Source: JBQDBK01 sp052090825 (GTDB taxonomy: Bacteria > Bacillota > Clostridia > Tissierellales > Peptoniphilaceae). Taken from it: a DNA stretch of 39,634 nt. Under the pieces are notes generated by a model, which saw only the letters and a program-made list of their open reading frames with translations, was not told the DNA's origin and did not search any database. This document shows, one piece after another, positions 33,355-39,634 of the stretch. Both the position numbers and the translations under genes were made by a program. Location of the stretch: NCBI GenBank assembly GCA_052090825.1, contig JBQDBK010000013.1, positions 1 to 39,634 of the forward strand. Direction: 5' to 3'. Positions within the stretch are counted from its first letter, which is position 1. Each line of letters opens with the position of its first letter.

Positions 33355-34518
33355 TTACTTTTTATTTAATTCATCTATAGCTCTTTTTAATTGACTATCA
33401 GTATCTAAATAATCATAGCCTATACCCTTAGAATTTTTATCTAAATCAACTTCAATGTCAGGTTTTATTCCTATTTTATGAATATTTATGCCTTTTGGAC
33501 TAAAGTATTCAGAAGTAGTTAATTTAATTCCGTCTCCTGTTGGAAATCTTGTTGCTGTTTGAACTATTCCCTTTCCAAAAGATTTTTTACCAATTATTAT
33601 TCCTGCATCATAATCTCTTATAGCACCAGCTAAAATCTCCGATGCAGATGCTGAACCTTCATTTATTAATACTGCCATAGGCATATTTAAATAATTCTCA
33701 TCAGATTTAAATTCGAAAACCCTATCTTTATTCTTATTTTCTGCATAAACTATCATTCCTTTAGGTAATAATAAATCAGCAATCTCAGCTGCAGAATCTA
33801 CTATTCCGCCAGGATTCCCCCTAAGATCAACTATTAAAGATTTTATATTTTGACTCTTTAAATCTTCTAATGCTAATTTGAAATCTTTAGCAGTTCCTTC
33901 GTCAAACTGTGTTATTCCAATATACCCTACTTGACCTATCTTATGTTTTATTATAGTTTGCATTACTATTTCATCTCTAATAATTTCTAGATCTTTAGTT
34001 TTATTAGTTTCAGGTGAGTATACTGTTATCTTTACCTTAGTCCCCTTCTTGCCTTTCATTACTTGTGTTGCTTCTGTTATCTTATCTCCAGTATATTCAA
34101 CATCTTCTACTTTTATAATTTTATCTTTAGCCTTTATTCCAGCTTTATCTGCCGGAGAATCTTTTATCGGTGAAATAACAGTTATAAGATTATCTTCTCC
34201 CTTTGTTATTACAACGCCTATTCCATAAAATTTTCCAGTAGTATATTCCATTAATTTATCATACTCTTCTTTAGTGTAATATTCGGAATAAGGGTCATTT
34301 AAACCTGCTACTACCCCTTTAAGCTCTCCTGTTTCTAAATCTTTATCTGTCACAGAATATAAATAATTCTTTTTTACTATTTCTTCTAAAGCTTTAATTT
34401 TTAAATATTTTGTTGAACCACCAACTGCATATCCATTCATTACAAATTTAGCTGTTAGAAAGTTAGTCCCCAAAAGTAATACTGTGAAAAATAAGATTTT
34501 TAAATATTTTTTTTTCAT
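33355..34518 (-). CDS. ctpA: C-terminal processing protease (S41 family, CtpA-like)
   Basis: A 387-aa envelope serine protease. A signal anchor (about residues 5-25) leads to a PDZ domain (about 90-170: GKFYGIGVVITKGEDNLITV, SPIKDSPADKAGIKAKDKI) and the S41 catalytic domain, with the nucleophile serine in INEGSASASEILAGAIRDY and the general-base lysine in GKKSFGKGIVQT. It acts outside the membrane. Nine bases after the M23 peptidase gene and in the ftsEX operon, it may process or turn over that wall hydrolase; this is inferred from context. Confidence 0.95.
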   Translation of the reverse strand: MKKKYLKILFFTVLLLGTNFLTAKFVMNGYAVGGSTKYLKIKALEEIVKKNYLYSVTDKDLETGELKGVVAGLNDPYSEYYTKEEYDKLMEYTTGKFYGIGVVITKGEDNLITVISPIKDSPADKAGIKAKDKIIKVEDVEYTGDKITEATQVMKGKKGTKVKITVYSPETNKTKDLEIIRDEIVMQTIIKHKIGQVGYIGITQFDEGTAKDFKLALEDLKSQNIKSLIVDLRGNPGGIVDSAAEIADLLLPKGMIVYAENKNKDRVFEFKSDENYLNMPMAVLINEGSASASEILAGAIRDYDAGIIIGKKSFGKGIVQTATRFPTGDGIKLTTSEYFSPKGINIHKIGIKPDIEVDLDKNSKGIGYDYLDTDSQLKRAIDELNKK

Positions 34519-34527
34519 ATTTTCCTC

Positions 34528-35745
34528 TTATACATAATTTGTTGGATCTACAGTTTTTCCATCTATTCTTACTTCAAAATGTAGGTGTGGTCCAGTGGAT
34601 AATCCTGTTGAGCCTACAAATGCAATAACATCACCTTTAGAAACACTTTGGCCAACTCCTGCATTTAAAGAACTACAATGAGCATAAACTGTAACTTTAT
34701 CTCCATGGTCAACCATCACTACGTTACCATAACCACTCATTGCAGTTGCCATAATAACTGTCCCACTTTTCACACAAGTTATTGGAGTTCCAGAAGGAGC
34801 TGGTATGTCTATGCCTGAGTGAAACCTATAAGTTTTAAGTATTGGATGAAATCTACTTCCATAAGGTGAGGATATGCTATAGTGTCCAGGTAAAGGCCAA
34901 GCTAAAGAGGCCCCATTTCTATTTGAAGTTCCAATGTTTACAGAAACAGACCTAGAAGACTTAGCCCTAATATCTCTGAGCTTAGCTTCTTTAGCTTTTG
35001 CATCAGAAATTTCCTTTTGTAATCTTACTATTTCACTATCTAAATTTGACCAAGATTCTTGAGCTCTTGTATATTCTTTTTCATAGGCTTCTAAATCATT
35101 TTCTAGCTTTTCCATATAACTTTTCTTCTCAAGATTAATAGTCTCATATTGTGCTTTTTCACTTTGTAATTTTGCTGCTGCTACACTTAATTTATTCTTA
35201 TTTTCTTCTAAAGCTTCTTTATTCTTTTCTATTGTCTTTACTTCTTCATTTATATCATCTATTAAATCATTATCTGTCTGAGCTATATTAGTTACAAATT
35301 CAGTATTTCTAATAAGAGATTCCATATTTCTTGAATTTAAAATAACTTCAAGATAAGAAACATTTCCATTCATATATATAGCCTTAGCTCTTTCAGCAAA
35401 TAACTCTTCTTTTTCAGCTAAACTTTTCTCAGCCCTATCTAAATTCTCTTGATTTTTACTAATTTCAATATTTAAAGAATCTATATCTTTTTGAATTCCA
35501 GCTATATTATTGTTTAAAGAATTCATTTTTCTATCAAGTTCTAATATTTCTGCATTAACAGAATCTACATTTTTTTCAACACTTTTAAGTTTTGTTTTAT
35601 TTTCTTTTAAAACTTGATTTATTTTATTTTTTTCTTGTATTTTTAATTCTTTTTGCTTCTCTAGCTTAATACTGCTTGCATTTACAGCATTTGGAACTAT
35701 TAAGCTTAAAGCTATAATCATAGTAGAAAATTTATATTTATTCAT
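34528..35745 (-). CDS. Secreted coiled-coil M23 peptidoglycan endopeptidase (EnvC-like)
   Basis: A 405-aa exported protein: signal peptide (about 1-23, cleavage near VNASS), a long coiled coil (about 25-245), and a C-terminal LytM/M23 domain. Zinc ligands are visible: the first His and Asp in RFHSGIDIPAPSG, and the HxH of GPHLHFEVRIDG. The fold therefore looks catalytically competent, unlike E. coli EnvC. An in-frame ATG at 35766 exists, but the ATG at 35745 is chosen because AGGAAGG lies 8 bases before it and it begins a proper signal peptide. Downstream of ftsX, it is the expected FtsEX-controlled wall hydrolase, equivalent in position and design to PcsB or CwlO. Confidence 0.93.
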   Translation of the reverse strand: MNKYKFSTMIIALSLIVPNAVNASSIKLEKQKELKIQEKNKINQVLKENKTKLKSVEKNVDSVNAEILELDRKMNSLNNNIAGIQKDIDSLNIEISKNQENLDRAEKSLAEKEELFAERAKAIYMNGNVSYLEVILNSRNMESLIRNTEFVTNIAQTDNDLIDDINEEVKTIEKNKEALEENKNKLSVAAAKLQSEKAQYETINLEKKSYMEKLENDLEAYEKEYTRAQESWSNLDSEIVRLQKEISDAKAKEAKLRDIRAKSSRSVSVNIGTSNRNGASLAWPLPGHYSISSPYGSRFHPILKTYRFHSGIDIPAPSGTPITCVKSGTVIMATAMSGYGNVVMVDHGDKVTVYAHCSSLNAGVGQSVSKGDVIAFVGSTGLSTGPHLHFEVRIDGKTVDPTNYV

Positions 35746-35758
35746 AATAATATCCTTC

Positions 35759-36661
35759 CTAAACATTTAAAAACTTTTTAGTTGATAATAAAGATCCTAA
35801 ATATCCTATACCTATTCCTATACATAGAAAAATTAAGCCTATATCATATTTAATGTTAATAGGTCTTACTATATCCATCCCCAATAAACTTTGTATTTGA
35901 GGATTCATCCTAACATAATAGTAATCATATACATTATAAACTAATAAAAAAGCTATTAAAGCCCCAACTATACCAAATATAATTCCTTCTATTACGAAAG
36001 GACCTCTTATATAAGAATTAGTCGCTCCTATATATTTCATTATATTTATTTCTCTTTTTCTATTAGCAACTGCTATTTTTATAGTATTATGAATTATTAA
36101 AATTGAAACTAATAATAAAACTAAAACTACACCAATTCCTATATATTTGACTCCCTTTTCGAAAGTCATCATTTTGTTTACTAACTCATAATGATAATCT
36201 ACTCTCTCTATACCTGGACTTCCTTCTATTATTTTAGAAACCTCTTTGGAATAAGATAAATCTTTTAAGCTCACAACAAGAGAAGCTGGTAGCGTATTAT
36301 TTTCTTTTACTAAATCCAATAAGTGGGCTTTATCTCCAAAGCTTTGCTTTAACTCTTCTAAAGCCTCTTCTTTAGATGTATATTTAACCTCTTTTACCCT
36401 ATCATCGCTTCCTACTTTAGATATAAGATCATCTAAATTACCTTGTGTAATATCATCTTTCAAATATATAACAACTTTATCAATTTCTTCTCCTAAATGG
36501 TTGACTGATAAGTTTATATTTAAAATTATTAAAAACACAAATCCAAAAAGTGTCAACATAGCAGTTATAGAAATAGTTGAAGCAAGAGACATCCCAAAAT
36601 TTCTAAATATTCCTTTGAAGCTATCACTTAGAATATTTAAACCTTGTCTAAATATTTTCAT
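35759..36661 (-). CDS. ftsX: Cell-division ABC permease FtsX
   Basis: A 300-aa membrane protein with four membrane segments (about 22-45, 171-195, 218-242, 270-290) and a large extracellular loop after the first (about 45-170) that contacts the wall hydrolase. With FtsE it transmits ATP hydrolysis across the membrane to activate a peptidoglycan hydrolase. The ATG at 36661 with GGAGG five bases upstream is preferred to an in-frame GTG at 36673, which overlaps the site itself. It overlaps ftsE by 14 bases. Confidence 0.95.
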   Translation of the reverse strand: MKIFRQGLNILSDSFKGIFRNFGMSLASTISITAMLTLFGFVFLIILNINLSVNHLGEEIDKVVIYLKDDITQGNLDDLISKVGSDDRVKEVKYTSKEEALEELKQSFGDKAHLLDLVKENNTLPASLVVSLKDLSYSKEVSKIIEGSPGIERVDYHYELVNKMMTFEKGVKYIGIGVVLVLLLVSILIIHNTIKIAVANRKREINIMKYIGATNSYIRGPFVIEGIIFGIVGALIAFLLVYNVYDYYYVRMNPQIQSLLGMDIVRPINIKYDIGLIFLCIGIGIGYLGSLLSTKKFLNV

Positions 36662-37334
36662 AATAACCTCCACACTCTATATCTTTAATAACCTTCCCAT
36701 TTGCAAGTGTTACTACATGCCTTTGCATTTTATTTACAATCTCTACAGCATGTGTTGCCATGATAATAGTTGTACCTTGTTCATTAATTCTCATTAAAAC
36801 GTTCATTATATCCCACGCTGTATCTTGATCTAGATTACCAGTTGGCTCATCACATATTAGTATTGGAGCTTTATTTACTATAGCTCTTGCTATAGAAACT
36901 CTCTGAGATTCTCCTCCTGAAAGCTCGCTAGGATAAGAATTTTTCTTTGAAGATAAATTTACTAAATCAAGTGCATAATCCACATCTTTTTTTATTTGGG
37001 ACTTACTTTCTCCTTGTATCTGCAAAGCATAGGCCACATTCTCAAATACATTTTTCTTTTCCAATAATCTATAATCTTGAAAAATTACCGATATATCCCT
37101 TCTTAATTTTGGTATTTGTTTTTTTCTAAGCTTGGTTATATCTGTTTTATCTACTAGTATTTTCCCCTTAGTGACTTTTTCTTCTCTAATTAAAAGCTTT
37201 GTCATAGTTGACTTTCCAGCTCCACTAGGACCAACTAAAAAACAAAAATCTCCTTTAGGTATATGTAGATTTATATTTGAAAGAGCCATAACTGCATTGG
37301 GATACTCTTTATATACATTTTGAAATTCTATCAT
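36648..37334 (-). CDS. ftsE: Cell-division ATP-binding protein FtsE
   Basis: A 228-aa ABC ATPase. Walker A is GPSGAGKSTMTKLLI, the signature is LSGGESQRVSIARAI, and Walker B is ILICDEPTGNLD followed by the switch His in IMATHAVEIVN. It begins the ftsE-ftsX-M23-ctpA operon behind AGGAAGG, with a promoter at 37365-37394. Confidence 0.97.
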   Translation of the reverse strand: MIEFQNVYKEYPNAVMALSNINLHIPKGDFCFLVGPSGAGKSTMTKLLIREEKVTKGKILVDKTDITKLRKKQIPKLRRDISVIFQDYRLLEKKNVFENVAYALQIQGESKSQIKKDVDYALDLVNLSSKKNSYPSELSGGESQRVSIARAIVNKAPILICDEPTGNLDQDTAWDIMNVLMRINEQGTTIIMATHAVEIVNKMQRHVVTLANGKVIKDIECGGYYENI

Positions 37335-37364
37335 AATTATTCCTTCCTATTCTCTCAACTATGT

Positions 37365-37394
37365 ATTATATTACAAAATAGTTACAGATTACAA
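37365..37394 (-). promoter_or_regulatory. Promoter of the ftsEX operon
   Basis: On the minus strand: TTGTAA (37389-37394), an 18-base spacer, and TATAAT (37365-37370). The start would lie near 37358, about 24 bases before the ftsE ATG. It diverges from the folate-ligase operon. Confidence 0.65.
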
Positions 37395-37475
37395 GCTATA
37401 ATCAATATATTTTAAAAATATCAACAAAAGTTCACAAAATACACAAGTTATATTCTATAATGCTTGAATCTATTG

Positions 37476-37481
37476 TATAAT
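37476..37481 (+). promoter_or_regulatory. -10 element of the 5-FCL / CofE-like operon
   Basis: TATAAT at 37476-37481 lies 21 bases before the TTG start at 37503, with GGAGTGA between. The -35 is weak (TTCTAT, 37453-37458). This -10 rules out the longer upstream reading frame starting at 37464. Confidence 0.55.
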
Positions 37482-37502
37482 ACATTAATAGGAGTGATTA
37501 TT

Positions 37503-38078
37503 TTGAATAAAAAAGAATTTAGGTCTTCTATGTTAGAAAAAAGAGACAGTTTAGACTTTAAATATTTAAAAGACGCCTCGTCTAAAATTTATAAAAATTT
37601 TATCAAGTCAGATTTATATAAAAACAGTGAAAATATTTTTATTTTCGTTAGCTACAAAAAAGAGGTTGATACTCATGAAATAATTAAATATGCTTTAAAG
37701 GATAGTAAAAATATCTTCGTTCCTATTGTAGATAGGGAATCTAAAACTTTAAGTTTCTCACACTTAAAAAACTTCAATGATTTACAACCAAGCTATATGG
37801 GAATACTTGAACCTACTATAAAAACCAGAAATATTGTAGATCCAAATTTAGCAGATCTTGTTGTAACTCCAGGACTTGCTTTTAACCAAGAAGGATATAG
37901 AATTGGGTATGGTGGTGGATTTTATGACAAATTCTTTTCATCTATAGAATCCAAACCAATAAAATTAGGTATTGGCTATAGCATCCAATTAGTTGATAAA
38001 ATTGTGCATGATGATCTTGATCAAAAGTTAGACTATTTCCTTTCAGATAAAGGATTATATAAGTTAGGAGGAAACTAA
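37503..38078 (+). CDS. 5-formyltetrahydrofolate cyclo-ligase
   Basis: A 191-aa ATP-dependent enzyme that returns 5-formyl-THF to the active folate pool as 5,10-methenyl-THF. The N-terminal KKEFRSSMLEKRDSL binds phosphate; the C-terminal GLAFNQEGYRIGYGGGFYDK is the family signature. A longer reading from 37464 is open, but it would begin before the -10 element, so the TTG at 37503, with GGAGTGA five bases upstream, is taken as the start. Its stop shares one base with the start of the CofE-like gene (TAATG), so the two are translationally coupled. Confidence 0.94.
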   Translation: MNKKEFRSSMLEKRDSLDFKYLKDASSKIYKNFIKSDLYKNSENIFIFVSYKKEVDTHEIIKYALKDSKNIFVPIVDRESKTLSFSHLKNFNDLQPSYMGILEPTIKTRNIVDPNLADLVVTPGLAFNQEGYRIGYGGGFYDKFFSSIESKPIKLGIGYSIQLVDKIVHDDLDQKLDYFLSDKGLYKLGGN

Positions 38079-39259
38079 TGGAAAGACACTTTGGAACAAT
38101 AGTTAGAGGAGTAAGAACTCCAATTATAAAAGCTGGGGATGATCTTGTTGAAATAATAACAGATGTAATGATTAAAACTATAGAATCTGAAAATATAAGT
38201 ATGAGAGATAAAGATGTAGTAGCTATAACAGAATCTCTTGTAGCTAGAGCTCAAGGAAATTATGCAACAACTAAGCAAATAGCTAAAGATATTGCAAAAA
38301 AATTTCCAAATGATATAGGTCTTGTTTTTCCTATATTAAGCAGAAATAGATTTTCAGTTTTGCTTCGCGCAATAGCCTTAAGCGGAAGAAAACTTCATAT
38401 CCTACTTTCTTACCCATCAGATGAAGTTGGAAACCATCTTATGGACCCAAAATTATTATATAATAAAGGTATAAATCCCTACACCGATATTCTAGAAGAA
38501 AAAGAATACAGGGATAAATTTGGTGATAAAATCAAACACAAGTTTACTGGAATAGATTATGTTAAATTATATAAGGAAATTGCTCCAAATAGTGAAATAC
38601 ACTTTTCAAATGATCCTAGGGCAATTTTAAACTATACAAAAGATGTTTTAGTATGCTCTATTCATACAAGACAATTTATTAAAAAAGAACTTAAAGATTC
38701 AGGTGCTAATTTAGTCTATGGACTTGATGATATATTAAATAATTCAATTGATGGATCTGGTTACAATGAAGACTATGGGCTTCTAGGTAGTAATTTATCA
38801 GATAAAAATAAGGTTAAACTATTTCCTAGAGATGGACAAGCTTTTGTTGATGCAGTTCAAAAAAATCTATGTGATTATTCTGGCAAAAATATAGAAGTTA
38901 TGATTTATGGGGATGGTGCTTTTAAAGATCCTGTTGGTAAAATTTGGGAACTAGCTGACCCAGTAGTTTCTCCTGCCCATACTGTGGGCCTTGCAGGAAC
39001 ACCAAATGAAATTAAAATAAAATATATAGCAGATACTGAACTTGCTAATGCTAGTAAAGAGGAAGCTGAGAAGATACTTAGAGAAAAAATAAATACAAAA
39101 GATGTCGATTTAACTGGTAAAGACGAAACTCTTGGTACTACTCCCAGAAGGATTACAGATCTTTTAGGATCCTTAGCAGATTTAACATCTGGTTCTGGAG
39201 ATAAAGGTACTCCTGTAGTCTATATCCAGGGATATTTCGATAATTTTGCTTCAAAATAA
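38078..39259 (+). CDS. CofE-like (coenzyme F420-0:L-glutamate ligase family) protein
   Basis: A 393-aa protein of the F420 gamma-glutamyl ligase superfamily. Features of the family include the opening GTIVRGVRTPIIKAGDDLVE, DKDVVAITESLVARAQGN, and C-terminal YGDGAFKDPVGKIWELADPV and GTTPRRITDLLGSLADLTSG. In archaea and actinobacteria CofE adds glutamates to F420. Nothing else in this window belongs to F420 synthesis, and organisms of this type are not known to make it. The one-base coupling to a folate enzyme suggests the acceptor could be a folate, that is a non-FolC folate gamma-glutamyl ligase. The family is clear; the substrate is conjecture. Confidence 0.88.
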   Translation: MERHFGTIVRGVRTPIIKAGDDLVEIITDVMIKTIESENISMRDKDVVAITESLVARAQGNYATTKQIAKDIAKKFPNDIGLVFPILSRNRFSVLLRAIALSGRKLHILLSYPSDEVGNHLMDPKLLYNKGINPYTDILEEKEYRDKFGDKIKHKFTGIDYVKLYKEIAPNSEIHFSNDPRAILNYTKDVLVCSIHTRQFIKKELKDSGANLVYGLDDILNNSIDGSGYNEDYGLLGSNLSDKNKVKLFPRDGQAFVDAVQKNLCDYSGKNIEVMIYGDGAFKDPVGKIWELADPVVSPAHTVGLAGTPNEIKIKYIADTELANASKEEAEKILREKINTKDVDLTGKDETLGTTPRRITDLLGSLADLTSGSGDKGTPVVYIQGYFDNFASK

Positions 39260-39288
39260 AAAGATGGGTTAACCCATCTTTTTATTTT
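39253..39288. terminator. Terminator after the CofE-like gene, 36-base perfect palindrome
   Basis: Eighteen-base arms (core AAAAAGATGGGTT/AACCCATCTTTTT) overlap the stop codon. T-rich sequence follows on the plus strand and A/T sequence on the other side, so it can work in both directions and also end the tRNA transcript from the right. Confidence 0.88.
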
Positions 39289-39437
39289 CCCCTATTATCT
39301 TAATCTATTACTTTTATTAACCTTTTTTTCTGATAATCAAATACATATTTATTATATTCATAATTTAATCTTACCATAATTTTTTAAGAAACTTATAATT
39401 TTATCTAAAAAACAGCTACTTTAAAAGTAACTGTTTG

Positions 39438-39513
<76 letters not shown>

Positions 39514-39574
39514 TAATATAAAATTAAAATTTTGCATCAACACCTAGCTAAAACTAGGTATTGACAAAAAATAA

Positions 39575-39634
39575 TGGTGGGCCTTCAGGGACTCGAACCC
39601 CGGACCTACCGGTTATGAGCCGGGCGCTCTAACC
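39575..39634 (-). tRNA. tRNA with CAU anticodon (Met or Ile2), cut by the window edge
   Basis: The 3' sixty bases of a tRNA with encoded CCA: the anticodon loop CTCATAA gives CAU, the T-loop is GGTTCGAGTCC, and the 3' acceptor is AAGGCCCA. The 5' acceptor and part of the D-arm lie outside. The downstream D-arm GGTTAGAGC argues for elongator Met or for tRNA-Ile2, the substrate of TilS encoded in this window, rather than initiator tRNA. The missing 5' part prevents a decision. Confidence 0.9.

Noticed and set aside
37464..37502. N-terminal extension of the 5-formyl-THF cyclo-ligase
   Set aside because: The extension would begin upstream of the TATAAT at 37476 and lacks a ribosome binding site; the TTG at 37503 has both in proper place.
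38075..38278. Minus-strand frame opposite the start of the CofE-like gene
   Set aside because: Lies wholly inside a well-supported gene, encodes a Ser/Tyr-rich low-complexity product and has no ribosome binding site.
39551..39568. Short inverted repeat ACCTAG...CTAGGT between the two tRNA genes
   Set aside because: Only six-base arms and no T run; at most a weak processing structure, not a convincing terminator or attachment site.

Overview
The window is very AT-rich and strongly coding, with almost every gene on the minus strand. Gene content (FtsH, TilS, Mfd, GreA, CBS-type Mn pyrophosphatase, Hcp, HcpR-like regulator) and gene order resemble the glmU-prs-pth-mfd-mazG-rqcP-divIC-yabR-tilS-hprT-ftsH-coaX-dusB-lysS block of Bacillus/Clostridium. 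The low GC, the anaerobic stress genes and the absence of sporulation genes normally interleaved in that block suggest a non-sporulating anaerobic Firmicute of the Tissierellia/Peptoniphilaceae kind (Parvimonas, Helcococcus, Peptoniphilus relatives). That placement is inference; the sequence alone does not fix the genus.

Layout. 1-1990: a lone 3-hydroxyacyl-CoA-dehydrogenase-like gene between two AT-rich non-coding stretches. 1991-6240 (minus): coaX, dusB, greA and lysS, with a hairpin in the greA leader and a tRNA-binding domain fused to LysRS. 6241-17035: an accessory block sitting between coaX and ftsH, which are neighbours in Bacillus. It holds bioY, a nitrosative-stress operon (hcp fused to DUF1858, an unrecognised 196-aa protein, hemerythrin) with its Crp/Fnr regulator, a class A PBP, a YjiH-like membrane protein with an exact 57-bp tandem duplication, an ECF sigma/membrane-protein operon and a frameshifted membrane gene. 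17036-33120 (minus): housekeeping genes ftsH, hprT, tilS, an S1 protein, divIC, rqcP, hup, a YabN-like gene, prsA, mfd, pth, prs, glmU and the CBS pyrophosphatase. 33355-37334 (minus): ftsE, ftsX, an M23 endopeptidase and the protease ctpA, a cell-division wall-hydrolase operon. 37503-39259 (plus): 5-formyl-THF cyclo-ligase coupled to a CofE-like ligase. 39438-end: two tRNA genes on the minus strand, the last cut by the window edge.

The most interesting points are: (i) the Hcp-DUF1858 / unknown / hemerythrin operon with a perfect 16-bp palindrome at its promoter; (ii) the CofE homologue coupled to a folate gene in an organism not expected to make F420; (iii) five cases where an intrinsic-terminator-like hairpin lies 16-31 nt upstream of the next start codon with no room for a promoter, including one in the greA leader; (iv) the exact 57-bp duplication adding a membrane helix; (v) a one-base frameshift in a T tract; (vi) the LysRS-tRNA-binding-domain fusion. 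No CRISPR array, insertion sequence, rRNA gene or phage gene was seen.
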